Shown: positions 39,922-49,190, counted from the stretch's first letter. The stretch is 64,000 nt of DNA from an uncultured Bacteroides sp. (GCA_902168185.1 CABHOV010000040.1:159669-223668), one strand, 5' to 3'. Notes: generated by a model not told the origin, from the letters alone. Numbers and translations: made by a program.

Positions 39922-40623
39922 ATGTCTTTCAACCTTGTCACGCAGAACCTTCGATCATGGCAGAATCGTAAAGAGTGGTTCTTCAACCGCGAACACACCG
40001 ATACCTACGAACTCTGGTATGAAGGCCGCTACAAGCGAGCGGAAATCTGGCAGAAGAAAATCATCGCTGATCTTATCAAGAACGATGAACGTATAGAAAC
40101 CCTTCTTGAGTTTGGCTGTGGTACGACACGCTTCACGCGGTGGTGGAAAGATATAGGGATTGAAGCAACCGGAGGCGACCTCTCTCCTTTCATGTTAGGA
40201 CAGGGTGTACAATTATTCAAGGGTGATCTTGTACTTGCTGATTCGCACTATATGCCCTTCAAAGACAACATGTTCGATGCTGTTGCCTTTATTACCACTT
40301 TCGAATACTATAAAGATCCTGTGAAGGTAATTCGTGAAGCTGCACGGGTTGGTAAACATGGAATAGTGTTCGGCATGATGAACCGGAATTCTCCGAAGAT
40401 AGTCCGCAGACGAGTACAGCAGTTCTTTGGTAAAAATCCTTTTTACGTAACAGCCACCTTTTATACACCGGCAACGCTCACAAAAATTATTGAAGAGGCG
40501 CTGCGCGGAAGAGACTATACACTTGAATGGAATTGCACAGGACTTCCTGAATGGTTCCCGGTTCAACAATGGAAAGTGCCTTACGGAGATTTCTTCGGGC
40601 TATACGTGAAGATCAATTCTTAG
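39922..40623 (+). CDS. Class I SAM-dependent methyltransferase
   Basis: The 233-residue protein has motif I LLEFGCGTTRFTRW, an acidic loop in GGDLSPFM, and motif LPFKDNMFDAVAF-like YMPFKDNMFDA. The frame is open from 39868 inside the terminator, but the first sensible ATG is 39922, after the riboswitch. The substrate is unknown. Being the first gene under a TPP riboswitch ties it to thiamin metabolism or salvage. It shares its transcript with PurM/HypE-like, ThiE-like and Trm112-like genes. Confidence 0.82.
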   Translation: MSFNLVTQNLRSWQNRKEWFFNREHTDTYELWYEGRYKRAEIWQKKIIADLIKNDERIETLLEFGCGTTRFTRWWKDIGIEATGGDLSPFMLGQGVQLFKGDLVLADSHYMPFKDNMFDAVAFITTFEYYKDPVKVIREAARVGKHGIVFGMMNRNSPKIVRRRVQQFFGKNPFYVTATFYTPATLTKIIEEALRGRDYTLEWNCTGLPEWFPVQQWKVPYGDFFGLYVKINS

Positions 40624-40647
40624 AACATTTACTCAACACATCTATCT

Positions 40648-41712
40648 ATGGAATCTGATTTCCCGGACACCGGAAAAATTCAAAATCGCTTTTTCAAAGA
40701 GAAAGTATTTCCGTTCTGTGGCGCTACACGCAGTGAAGTAGTCGTGGGGCCGGAGTACGGAGTGGATGTCGCGATTGTTACGTTACCCAACGGACTGGCG
40801 ATGGCGATGACGAGTGATCCGCTTTCACTGATCCCGACACTCGGCCTGCGCGAATCTGCGTGGCTATCGGTTCAATTGATGGCGAATGATATGGCTACCA
40901 CTGGCTTTGCTCCGCAGTATGCACAGTTTACTTTAAACCTTCCAGCAACGCTTGGGGTACACGAATTTGAGCAATACTGGAAATACATTCATGAGTTTTG
41001 TTTGCGACTTGGTATCGCCATCACGGGAGGCCATACAGGTCGTTTCGAAGGAATCAATTCCACCATAGCCGGAGGCGGCACCATGATCACAATCGCTGCG
41101 GGCGAACAGATCATTACCAGCAAGGGTGCGCAACCAGGCGATCTGTTGATCATGACAAAAGAGTGCGCGTTAATCGCGACCTCTATTCTTGCTTTAAGTT
41201 TTCCGGAGACGGTAAAGGAGGCGTATGGTTCATCTGTTCAACAACAAGCATCCGCGTTGTTTTATGAAACGAGTTCTGTTGAAGCGGGTCTCGCTGCCGG
41301 AGAATTTCATCGTCATATAAATGCTATTTCCGCTATGCATGATGTTACGGAAGGCGGTGTACTCGGTGCAATCTTTGAACTCGCGCATGCTTCCGGATGC
41401 GGTATTGTGGTTGAAGAAGATGCCATACCGGTTGGTGAAGTCCAGAAAAAAATAGGCGATCTGTTTAAGATTGACCCGATGTACTGCGTTGGAGCCGGCT
41501 CCATGATCATCACCGCGAAAGCAGATAAAGCACCTTTATTGCTCGAACATCTGCGAAGCGCTAACATAAAAGCGACTATCATTGGCAAGGTAACAGAACC
41601 TTCGGAGGGCTTGATCCTTCACAACTCACAGGGTACCCGCCCGCTGCAGCATCCCGGTGCTGATCCTTACTGGAATGCATTCTTTGATTCCCTGAGCAAG
41701 GGATTGAAGTAA
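40648..41712 (+). CDS. PurM/HypE-like (AIR synthase-related) protein
   Basis: The 354-residue AIRS-superfamily protein has a first domain with VDVAIVTLPNG and TSDPLSLIPTLG, then GGHTGRFEG, and a second domain HDVTEGGVLGAIFELA. This arrangement is closer to HypE/ThiL-like proteins than to PurM. No hydrogenase genes are near. Under a TPP riboswitch, a ThiL-like kinase role is conceivable but unproven. It lies 24 bases after the methyltransferase. Confidence 0.75.
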   Translation: MESDFPDTGKIQNRFFKEKVFPFCGATRSEVVVGPEYGVDVAIVTLPNGLAMAMTSDPLSLIPTLGLRESAWLSVQLMANDMATTGFAPQYAQFTLNLPATLGVHEFEQYWKYIHEFCLRLGIAITGGHTGRFEGINSTIAGGGTMITIAAGEQIITSKGAQPGDLLIMTKECALIATSILALSFPETVKEAYGSSVQQQASALFYETSSVEAGLAAGEFHRHINAISAMHDVTEGGVLGAIFELAHASGCGIVVEEDAIPVGEVQKKIGDLFKIDPMYCVGAGSMIITAKADKAPLLLEHLRSANIKATIIGKVTEPSEGLILHNSQGTRPLQHPGADPYWNAFFDSLSKGLK

Positions 41713-41751
41713 TGTATAGATCGATATTATAAAATTGATTGTGAGTAGATT

Positions 41752-42402
41752 ATGGGGTTTCAAGTTAAATCTAAAGTTCAACACCAAATTAAGGGAGGAG
41801 TGTATCTGGTAGTCAATGCAGCAGAGGGTGTTAATGCTGTTCTTCCAAAAGTTAAAGCTGCCCTTGCGGGAGGCATAGATGTACTGCAAATCTGGAATCA
41901 CTGGCAAGAACATCAGGATCAAAAAGCATTCATCGATACTATTGTAGTCGTTGCCCATGAATACAATGTACCGGTATTCATCAACGAAGAATGGCAGTGG
42001 CTAAAGAATACAATGCTGGATGGTGTGCACTTTGATAGCGCTCCATTAAACTGGGCATCAATCCGGCAAGAAATCGATCGACCATTTTTGACCGGCATAA
42101 CCTGTGGTAATGATGCAGAACGTATTCAGTGGGGCATCGACCATGCGGACTATCTTTCATTCTGTTCCATGTTTCCATCCGCATCTGCCGGAACATGTGA
42201 GATCGTTCGCCCCGAAGTCGTTCGGGAGACGAGACAAAAAACCTCGGCTCCTATATTTGTCTCCGGAGGTATAACGCCAGACTTAATTAAAGATCTATTG
42301 CCACTCGGTATCAATGGCGTTGCTGTGATCTCGGCCATCCTTAAAGCAGATGATCCTGCACAGGCAGCGCGCGACTTCAAGCTTGAATTGAAGTCAAAGT
42401 AA
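41752..42402 (+). CDS. Divergent ThiE/TenI-family protein
   Basis: The 216-residue TIM-barrel protein shows the ThiE pattern in altered form: LQIWNHW in place of the substrate-binding QxRxK, PVFINEEWQWLKNTMLDGVHFDSAP for the NDRxDLA..DGVHLGQ stretch, and ADYLSFCSMFPSASAG for YxGxGPxFxTxTK. The C-terminal SGGITPDLIKDLLPLGINGVAVISAI is well conserved. It may be a thiamin-phosphate synthase variant, a TenI-like tautomerase or a relative with another substrate. Operon position after the TPP riboswitch supports a thiamin role. Confidence 0.75.
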   Translation: MGFQVKSKVQHQIKGGVYLVVNAAEGVNAVLPKVKAALAGGIDVLQIWNHWQEHQDQKAFIDTIVVVAHEYNVPVFINEEWQWLKNTMLDGVHFDSAPLNWASIRQEIDRPFLTGITCGNDAERIQWGIDHADYLSFCSMFPSASAGTCEIVRPEVVRETRQKTSAPIFVSGGITPDLIKDLLPLGINGVAVISAILKADDPAQAARDFKLELKSK

Positions 42403-42451
42403 ATTCCCCTTTATCAATCTATAAGTATAACTATATACATCCATTACTTAC

Positions 42452-42733
42452 ATGAAAACTTCGCTGCTCCAAAAACTCGCCTGCCCTTTCGACAAACACG
42501 ACCTTGAGCTTAAGATCTTTAAACAGGAACAGGATACGATCCTGGAAGGTATCTTAACCTGCACCCAGTGTAATCGGTATTACCCGATCATCTATGGCGT
42601 ACCCATTATGTCGCCTGATGAGTATAGAGAGAAGTCACTGGAACATCCGTTGCTACACCGATGGGGATTGCAACTTGATAACGATTCCAAAACTTTTAGA
42701 CTTCTTGCCGCTGGTCAGGAAATTGAAAAATGA
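42452..42733 (+). CDS. Trm112-like zinc-ribbon protein
   Basis: The 93-residue protein has LACPFDKHDLEL and ILTCTQCNRYYPIIYGVPIM, the Trm112/YcaR zinc-ribbon pattern. Only three Cys are present; the usual fourth Cys position holds Asp (CPFD). Trm112 proteins activate class I methyltransferases in eukaryotes and archaea, and this gene shares a transcript with one, which is suggestive. Its stop at 42733 is followed by the mutase region. Confidence 0.7.
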   Translation: MKTSLLQKLACPFDKHDLELKIFKQEQDTILEGILTCTQCNRYYPIIYGVPIMSPDEYREKSLEHPLLHRWGLQLDNDSKTFRLLAAGQEIEK

Positions 42734-42796
42734 GTGAGGAAACACATCGCGTCTGTAAAAACTTGTGATAAATTTACGCCCTTACTAAAAAAGATC

Positions 42797-44527
42797 ATGA
42801 GTGAGTTACTTCAAAACGTGCAGGAAAAAGCAGAGACCTGGCTTAACAGTCGCGCTATTGACAATACAACCAAAGCTGAAATCAAAGCCCTGTTGGCAAA
42901 ACAGGACCCCAAAGAATTAATCGATAGTTTTTATAAAGAGCTCGAATTTGGTACCGGTGGACTTCGTGGTATAATGGGTGTTGGTTCTAACTGCATGAAC
43001 AAGTATACCGTTGGCGTGGCTACTCAGGGACTGGCAAACTATCTGAATAAAACATTTCCGGGCAAACCAATCAGCATTGCCATCGCGCATGACAGCCGGA
43101 ACAACAGCGGTTACTTTGCCGAAATTGTGGCGGGAGTTTTTTCTGCTAACGGCATCAAGGTATATATGTTCGATGAACTTCGCCCCACTCCCCTGCTTTC
43201 GTTTGCCATTCGTTATTTGAAATGTGATTCAGGTGTGGTGATAACCGCTTCTCATAATCCGAAAGAATATAATGGGTATAAAGCATACTGGAATGACGGA
43301 GCCCAGGTTGTACCACCTCACGATAAAAACATCATCGAAGAAGTAAAAGCCATCACATCATTCGACCAGGTGAAGTTCAAACCTACACTGGCGAACATTC
43401 ATCTTATTGATGAAGAAGTTGAGCAAGCTTACTACGAAGAAGTAAAGAAGATCATCCCCAACCACGAGGTGATCGCTAAACATAAAAACATTCCACTGGT
43501 ATACTCAAGCCTGCATGGTGCCGGTATAACGATGGTGCCCGAGTGTTTGAAGCAAATCGGTTTCACCAACATTCATGTCGTAAAAGAACAAGAAGAACCG
43601 GATGGAGATTTTCCAACCGTTAAGTCTCCGAATCCGGAAGAACCTTCTGCGATGGAATTGGTCATTAAAAAAGGGAAGGACGTAAATGCCACCATGGTAA
43701 TGGCTACTGATCCGGATACGGATCGTGTTGGAATGGGCGTGCGTAAATCCAATGGTGAGTTCATTCTTTTGAATGGCAACCAGGCGTTTAGTCTGATGAT
43801 GTACTTCATCATGAAAAACCTGAAAGAAACGAACAACGCCTATATCGCCAAAACGATTGTTACATCAGAACTGATCGATACCATGGCCGCCAAGTTTGGC
43901 GTAGAGTGCTATAACACCCTTACGGGATTCAAGTATATAGCAGAGTTGATGGGCAAGTTCGATGGCAAGAAGAAGTTCGTTGCTGCTGGTGAAGAAAGCT
44001 ATGGCTACATGGCCGGAGATTTTGTTCGCGATAAAGATGCAGTTTCATCGTGCGCATTTTTTGCTGCGATGGCGGCAAGTGCTAGCGATGAAGGTAAGTC
44101 TATGTACGACTGGCTTATCGATATGTATGTAGAGTTCGCATACTATAAAGAAGGCCTTCTTAACGTAACTAAAAAAGGACAGCAGGGAGAGCAGGAGATC
44201 AAAGCGATGATGGAGAAATTCAGAAACAACCCTCCAGCAGAAATCATCGGCAGTCGCGTTGTTCGTCTGTTAGACTATAAACTCTTGAAGGAAAAAGATT
44301 TGCTGACCGGCAAGGAAAGTGATCTGGAATTTCCAAAGTCAGATGTACTTCAATTCTATCTTGAAGATGGCACTAAAGTTTCGGTGCGCCCATCCGGAAC
44401 CGAACCTAAAATAAAATTCTACATAAGCGTGAATGCTCCTTTAGCATCTCGCGATGAATTCGAAAAAGTTGATCAACAGTTAGATAAAAAAATCAAAGGT
44501 GTTGAAGAATACCTGCTAAGTGTTTAA
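42797..44527 (+). CDS. Phosphoglucomutase/phosphomannomutase family enzyme
   Basis: The 576-residue alpha-D-phosphohexomutase has catalytic Ser152 in TASHNP, the Mg loop DPDTDRVGMG, sugar-specificity GEESYGYM and phosphate-binding RPSGTEPKIK. Length and order match the PGM/PMM group that interconverts hexose-1- and -6-phosphates. The frame is open to 42734 (GTG), but the ATG at 42797 fits the family start. Membership of the TPP-led transcript is possible, not certain. Confidence 0.92.
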   Translation: MSELLQNVQEKAETWLNSRAIDNTTKAEIKALLAKQDPKELIDSFYKELEFGTGGLRGIMGVGSNCMNKYTVGVATQGLANYLNKTFPGKPISIAIAHDSRNNSGYFAEIVAGVFSANGIKVYMFDELRPTPLLSFAIRYLKCDSGVVITASHNPKEYNGYKAYWNDGAQVVPPHDKNIIEEVKAITSFDQVKFKPTLANIHLIDEEVEQAYYEEVKKIIPNHEVIAKHKNIPLVYSSLHGAGITMVPECLKQIGFTNIHVVKEQEEPDGDFPTVKSPNPEEPSAMELVIKKGKDVNATMVMATDPDTDRVGMGVRKSNGEFILLNGNQAFSLMMYFIMKNLKETNNAYIAKTIVTSELIDTMAAKFGVECYNTLTGFKYIAELMGKFDGKKKFVAAGEESYGYMAGDFVRDKDAVSSCAFFAAMAASASDEGKSMYDWLIDMYVEFAYYKEGLLNVTKKGQQGEQEIKAMMEKFRNNPPAEIIGSRVVRLLDYKLLKEKDLLTGKESDLEFPKSDVLQFYLEDGTKVSVRPSGTEPKIKFYISVNAPLASRDEFEKVDQQLDKKIKGVEEYLLSV

Positions 44528-44533
44528 TAATCA

Positions 44534-44586
44534 TAGGTGTTTACGTTTTTGGAGCAATCTATTTTTACCAGCAACGTAAACACCTA
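44534..44586. repeat. Perfect 14-bp inverted repeat upstream of mtaB
   Basis: TAGGTGTTTACGTT (44534-44547) and its exact complement (44573-44586) flank a 25-base loop. No T-run follows, so it is not an ordinary terminator. The right arm covers the expected -33 region of the mtaB promoter, so it could be an operator. Confidence 0.7.
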
Positions 44587-44602
44587 AACACTTTACATTT
44601 TC

Positions 44603-44610
44603 TATCTTTG
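44603..44610 (+). promoter_or_regulatory. Candidate -7 box of mtaB
   Basis: TATCTTTG is a perfect match to TAnnTTTG, 10 bases before the ATG at 44621. This implies a very short leader. Confidence 0.5.
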
Positions 44611-44620
44611 CAGCTTGATC

Positions 44621-45940
44621 ATGAAAAAAGTTGCTTTTTATACACTGGGCTGCAAGCTGAATTATTCAGAGACATCCACTATTTCAAGGGCATTCGAAGA
44701 AAAAGGCTATAAGAAGGTCGATTTTACCGATACTCCTGATATTTTCATAATCAATACTTGTTCGGTTACTGAAAATGCCGACAAGAAATGTCACAAGATT
44801 GTACGCGAAGCACGAGGCATTTCTCCCGATGCATACGTGGCCATCATCGGCTGCTATGCTCAATTAAAACCAAAAGAGATTTCTGAAATTCCTGGTGTAG
44901 ACGCAGTGCTGGGAGCTGCGGAGAAATTCAGACTCGTTGAATTACTGGATGGCTTCGTTAGAAAACCACAGCCAGAAGTTTTCGCCTCTGAAGTTGACCA
45001 GGCCACCAAGTTCAACACCTCCTACTCGATCAATGATCGTACACGCACCTTCCTTAAAGTACAGGATGGATGCGACTACTCTTGCACGTTCTGTACTATA
45101 CCTTTAGCCAGAGGAAGCAGTCGCAGTGATAGTATTGAAAATATATTTTCAACAGCACAAGATATAGCGAAGACCGATGTTCGGGAGATCGTATTGACTG
45201 GTGTGAACACCGGAGATTTCGGTATTCAACAAGGACAGCGCGTTGAGCGTTTTATAGATCTGATAAAAGCACTTGATAACATTGAGGGCATTGATCGCTT
45301 TCGCATATCTTCGATAGAACCGAATCTCTTAACAGATGATATCATTGAATTTGTAGCACAATCCAAAAGATTCGTTCCGCACTTTCATATACCCTTACAA
45401 TCAGGGTCTAACAAAATTCTGAAGCTTATGCGCAGAAGATATCTGCGCGAACTATATATAGAGCGTGTTGCAAAGATTAAAGCGCTTATGCCACATTGTT
45501 GTATAGGTGTTGATGTGATTGTAGGATTTCCAGGCGAAACTCAGGAAGATTTTCTGGAGACCTATAAATTTCTAAATGAACTAGACATCTCCTACCTCCA
45601 CGTATTTACATATTCAGAGCGCGAGAATACACCTGCTGCCTCTATGGCAGGCACTGTGCCTGGAAACCAGCGATCTGATCGTTCTAAAATGCTCCATATA
45701 CTTTCGGATAAAAAACGGAGAAAGTTTTACGAAGAAAACCTCGGCAGGAACTCAACTGTGCTGTTTGAAAATGATATCGAGAATGGAATGATGCATGGGT
45801 TTACGGAGAACTATATTCGCGTTTCAGCGAAGTATGATCCTATCTTGATCAATGAGTTGAAACACGTCAAGCTTCTCAATATCAACGACCAAGGCTTAAT
45901 GGAAGCAGAAGATGTTCAAACTGAAATTTTAGCTCATTAA
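44621..45940 (+). CDS. mtaB: tRNA (t6A37) methylthiotransferase MtaB-like
   Basis: The 439-residue radical-SAM methylthiotransferase has three N-terminal Cys in TLGCKLN, NTCSVTENAD and IIGCYAQ for one cluster. CDYSCTFCTIPLARG carries the CxxxCxxC cluster that binds SAM. The GxxxRSDS and CIGVDVIVGFPGE elements are also family-typical. MtaB converts t6A37 to ms2t6A37 in tRNA. The frame starts with TTG at 44615, but the ATG at 44621 is the likely start. Confidence 0.93.
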   Translation: MKKVAFYTLGCKLNYSETSTISRAFEEKGYKKVDFTDTPDIFIINTCSVTENADKKCHKIVREARGISPDAYVAIIGCYAQLKPKEISEIPGVDAVLGAAEKFRLVELLDGFVRKPQPEVFASEVDQATKFNTSYSINDRTRTFLKVQDGCDYSCTFCTIPLARGSSRSDSIENIFSTAQDIAKTDVREIVLTGVNTGDFGIQQGQRVERFIDLIKALDNIEGIDRFRISSIEPNLLTDDIIEFVAQSKRFVPHFHIPLQSGSNKILKLMRRRYLRELYIERVAKIKALMPHCCIGVDVIVGFPGETQEDFLETYKFLNELDISYLHVFTYSERENTPAASMAGTVPGNQRSDRSKMLHILSDKKRRKFYEENLGRNSTVLFENDIENGMMHGFTENYIRVSAKYDPILINELKHVKLLNINDQGLMEAEDVQTEILAH

Positions 45941-46259
45941 ATTATTTCTTTAAGCACCACCTTGAAGTAGGTTAGCTGTAAGATTACGGCCTGCAACTTT
46001 AAAATTCTATACTATATAATCGGTATTTCTGCAGAATTATCATTCACCTTACACTTCTGCCATCTTTCCTTTCTCTGCAAGAATCAGTTTGTTCCGCTGT
46101 TATACATTTGTATTATCAATCCAACAAAGAAATAAGCAGTCTACTCCTAACCTGTCTGCTTTTAGGTTGAAGGAGAAAGCCACGAACTGGGGGTTTGGTT
46201 GTGAGGGGCTTTCTCTTTCTTTATTTATATACTTTCCCGTCTTATCCGATCCTCGTTCT
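45941..46259. other. Gene-free interval with two hairpins
   Basis: Between mtaB and the convergent lolD there is no convincing gene. On the plus strand, AACCT/AGGTT forms a small hairpin (46150-46168). GAGAAAGCC pairs with GGCTTTCTC (46173-46215) with an inner CAC/GTG and AAC/GTT stem, followed by TTTCTTTATTT. The second could be a terminator of a short RNA. No promoter could be assigned. Confidence 0.4.
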
Positions 46260-46916
46260 TTACTGTTTTACAATTCCATCCTTTATCTCAATTCTCCTAT
46301 CCGCCATCTTCGATAATTCTTCATTGTGAGTAACAATGATAAATGTTTGCTTTAGATCCTTGCGCAGTTGAAAGAAAAGGGAATGAAGTTCCAGCGCATT
46401 TTTTGAATCCAGATTTCCGCTTGGTTCATCCGCGAGTATAATAGCTGGTGAATTGATAAGTGCCCTGGCTACAGCAGTTCGTTGCTGCTCCCCTCCTGAA
46501 AGTTCAGAAGGTTTATGGTTTATCCGTGAACCGAGTCCCAGCATTACCAATAAATCTTCTGCGCGTTTTCGGAGCGCTCGTTCATCGGAGGTGCTCGCAA
46601 TCAATCCAGGTATAAGTACATTTTCAAGCGCAGAAAATTCCGGCAGCAGGTTATGGAATTGAAAAACAAATCCGATGGATTTATTCCGGAAGGCCGCCAG
46701 GTTCCTGGACGACTGCGAAAAAACATTCTTGTCGTGAATGAAGACTTGTCCCTTGTCGGGTATATCAAGCGTCCCCAGAATATGTAGCAAAGTACTCTTG
46801 CCAGCACCAGAGGCGCCAACAATGGCAACTACTTCTCCTTGATGGACTTCTAGATCTACTCCCTTCAGCACCTGCAGCTGACCGTAGGATTTTTCAACCT
46901 GTATAGCTCTTAACAT
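46260..46916 (-). CDS. lolD: Lipoprotein-releasing ABC transporter ATPase LolD-like
   Basis: The 218-residue ATPase has Walker [10 protein letters not shown], signature LSGGEQQR, Walker [13 protein letters not shown] and the switch His in [17 protein letters not shown] and the [16 protein letters not shown] segment are typical of the LolD/MacB group. It would power release of lipoproteins to the carrier. Permease genes are not adjacent. Confidence 0.85.
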   Translation of the reverse strand: MLRAIQVEKSYGQLQVLKGVDLEVHQGEVVAIVGASGAGKSTLLHILGTLDIPDKGQVFIHDKNVFSQSSRNLAAFRNKSIGFVFQFHNLLPEFSALENVLIPGLIASTSDERALRKRAEDLLVMLGLGSRINHKPSELSGGEQQRTAVARALINSPAIILADEPSGNLDSKNALELHSLFFQLRKDLKQTFIIVTHNEELSKMADRRIEIKDGIVKQ

Positions 46917-46934
46917 CGCTAATTATATAGATTC

Positions 46935-46966
46935 CTTTGAAATAAAGCTTTAAATACGCTAGTTTC
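46935..46966 (+). promoter_or_regulatory. Candidate promoter of sucC
   Basis: TTTG (46935-46938) and TAGTTTCG (46959-46966), one mismatch from TAnnTTTG, are separated by 20 bases. The sucC ATG follows 18 bases later. Confidence 0.45.
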
Positions 46967-46984
46967 GCCCAAAACAAAAAATCA

Positions 46985-48196
46985 ATGAACATTCACGAAT
47001 ACCAAGGGAAAGAAATTCTGAAGAAATATGGTGTGGCCGTTCAACGGGGCATTGTAGCAGATACTCCTGACAATGCAATCATTGCTGCAAAAGAATTACA
47101 AGCAGAGACCGGCACGAAGTGGTTTGTAATTAAATCTCAGATACATGCAGGTGGTCGTGGAAAAGGTACAGTTAAAGAAACAGGCTCACGAGGCGTTGTT
47201 CTTGCAAAAGGTATAAATGAAGTTCCTGAAAAAGTAAAAGCTATCTTGGGCGGTACACTGATAACAATTCAAACCGGACCTGAAGGTAAAAAAGTAAACA
47301 AGGTATTGATCGCTGAAGATGTATACTATCCAGGCGAAGTAGAACCAAAGGAATACTATATGAGCATTCTGTTGGATCGCTCAAAAGGTTGCCCTGTAAT
47401 TATGGCGTCTACCGAAGGTGGAATGAACATTGAAGAAGTAGCCGAAAATCATCCTGAAAAAATTATAAAAGAATGGATTGACGCAGAGCTAGGCTTACAA
47501 CCTTTCCAGGCGCGCAAGCTCGCTTTCGCATTGGGATGGGAAGGAAATGCTTTCAAAGAAGGTGTGAAATTTATTCACTCACTTTATAATGCATACTTAG
47601 GATTGGATGCATCGATGTTTGAGATCAACCCTTTATTAAGAACATCTGATAATAAAATACTGGCTGTTGATGCCAAAGTAAATTTAGATGACAACGCATT
47701 ATATCGTCATAAAGATCTGGCAGAGTTGCGTGACATCACAGAAGAAGATCCATTGGAAGTAGAAGCAGGCAAAGCAGGTTTGAACTATGTGAAGCTTGAC
47801 GGCAACGTTGGCTGTATGGTAAATGGAGCTGGCTTGGCAATGGCTACGATGGACATCATTAAGATCTCTGGCGGTGAGCCCGCAAACTTCCTTGACGTGG
47901 GTGGTGGAGCAAACGCTGAAACGGTAGAAGCTGGTTTCAGAATTATCCTTAAAGATCCGAATGTAAAAGCTATACTCATTAATATTTTCGGGGGTATTGT
48001 TCGTTGTGACCGTGTAGCCAATGGCGTAGTGGAAGCATACAAAAAGATTGGCGACATCAAAGTTCCAATCATTGTCCGTCTGCAAGGAACAAATGCAGAA
48101 GAAGGAGCTAAAATTATAGAGCAATCAGGATTGAAAGTGTTCTCGGCTATACTGTTAAAAGACGCAGCACAACGAGTAAAGGAGGTATTGGCATAG
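46985..48196 (+). CDS. sucC: Succinate--CoA ligase, beta subunit
   Basis: The 403-residue ATP-grasp subunit has HIHAGGRGKGTVK near the N-terminus, metal-binding FEINPLLR, VDAKVNLDDNALYRH and the C-terminal FGGIVRCDRVANGV. It makes succinate and ATP or GTP from succinyl-CoA in the TCA cycle. The alpha subunit gene sucD is not in the window. It diverges from lolD. Confidence 0.96.
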   Translation: MNIHEYQGKEILKKYGVAVQRGIVADTPDNAIIAAKELQAETGTKWFVIKSQIHAGGRGKGTVKETGSRGVVLAKGINEVPEKVKAILGGTLITIQTGPEGKKVNKVLIAEDVYYPGEVEPKEYYMSILLDRSKGCPVIMASTEGGMNIEEVAENHPEKIIKEWIDAELGLQPFQARKLAFALGWEGNAFKEGVKFIHSLYNAYLGLDASMFEINPLLRTSDNKILAVDAKVNLDDNALYRHKDLAELRDITEEDPLEVEAGKAGLNYVKLDGNVGCMVNGAGLAMATMDIIKISGGEPANFLDVGGGANAETVEAGFRIILKDPNVKAILINIFGGIVRCDRVANGVVEAYKKIGDIKVPIIVRLQGTNAEEGAKIIEQSGLKVFSAILLKDAAQRVKEVLA

Positions 48197-48246
48197 GAAT
48201 TTCCATTACTTCGCAAATTTCCTATATTGTATAAACTTTGACCGTA

Positions 48247-49125
48247 ATGCGATCAATTAAAAGACTCCTCGTTATTTCTTCTTTCATTACTGGTGTTGGG
48301 CTTCAATGTGCCGATGCTCAAAGTTTCTATGCGGTAAGAAAGAACAGAAACTTCTTGGTTGGATTGGGTTCTGGAACTGCCAACTATTATGGTGAGATGG
48401 TTAATCCAGGAGAGTTTGGAATATTGAAATTCAATATTGCCGCCAATGCTGAGTACTATGTTCATAGTCGAATCAGCGTTCGGGCCAATTTAACTTTCTT
48501 TCAGGTATCTGGAGATGACTCAAAAGCAGATGATGATAGACAAGAAAGAAACCTCTCCTTTACCTCAAACAATATCGAATTAAGCGCGCTTGGTGTTGTG
48601 AATTTAAGTCCCATGGGACTTAGGTTTTATCAACGATCCAAGCTAAACCTTCATGCGTTTGCAGGTATAGGGCTTCTTTACTTCAATCCAAAGGCTGAAT
48701 ATCAGGGTAAGAAATATGCACTTGCTCCTTTGGAAACAGAGGGCAAGAAATACAGCAGGATTACACCTGTCATTCCGGTTGGTTTAGGAGTTAGGATTAA
48801 ATTAGATCCTTTTTTCAACCTCTTAGTAGATGGCGGTTACAGAATAACATTTACCGATTACATGGATGATGTTAGTGTAAGGCGTTATCCTGACGCTTCA
48901 ACTTTAAAGAGTGATCTATCCAGAGCGCTTTCTGATCGAAGAGTAGAGATCGGAACCCAGCCCGCTAATCCGACTCAAGCAGGAGTAAGAGGTAATCCGA
49001 AAAAGAATGATGGATATTTCCTGGCAAATATCACTGTCCAATACTATATACGAAAAGAGTTGTTCAATAATTCTCAGCGGAAGCTATATAACAAGAAGAG
49101 AAAGTATTATTACAACAGGCCATAA
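48247..49125 (+). CDS. DUF6089-type outer membrane beta-barrel protein
   Basis: About 292 residues: signal peptide ending ADAQS, then FLVGLGSGTANYYGEMVNPGEFG, which is typical of DUF6089 proteins. Long alternating beta strands follow, and a basic Tyr-rich C-terminus (KKRKYYYNRP). The frame is open to TTG 48238, but ATG 48247 is preferred. Such proteins are found throughout Bacteroidota; no function is established here. Confidence 0.78.
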   Translation: MRSIKRLLVISSFITGVGLQCADAQSFYAVRKNRNFLVGLGSGTANYYGEMVNPGEFGILKFNIAANAEYYVHSRISVRANLTFFQVSGDDSKADDDRQERNLSFTSNNIELSALGVVNLSPMGLRFYQRSKLNLHAFAGIGLLYFNPKAEYQGKKYALAPLETEGKKYSRITPVIPVGLGVRIKLDPFFNLLVDGGYRITFTDYMDDVSVRRYPDASTLKSDLSRALSDRRVEIGTQPANPTQAGVRGNPKKNDGYFLANITVQYYIRKELFNNSQRKLYNKKRKYYYNRP

Positions 49126-49140
49126 TTACTTTAGCGATAT

Positions 49141-49190
49141 AAATGAAAAAAGTGTAGTGACTATTTAGCCGCTACACTTTTTTCATTTAT
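49141..49190. terminator. Strong bidirectional terminator
   Basis: AAATGAAAAAAGTGTAG pairs perfectly with CTACACTTTTTTCATTT (17 bp) around a short loop. It separates the DUF6089 gene from the convergent glycan locus. Confidence 0.9.

Noticed and set aside
40648..41712. Reading the HypE-like gene as hydrogenase maturation or SelD
   Set aside because: No hydrogenase genes and no SelD Cys/Sec N-terminal motif; the TPP riboswitch context points elsewhere.
46089..46316. A plus-strand 75-codon frame
   Set aside because: It has no motif, overlaps the lolD end and spans the hairpin region; it looks like a chance frame.
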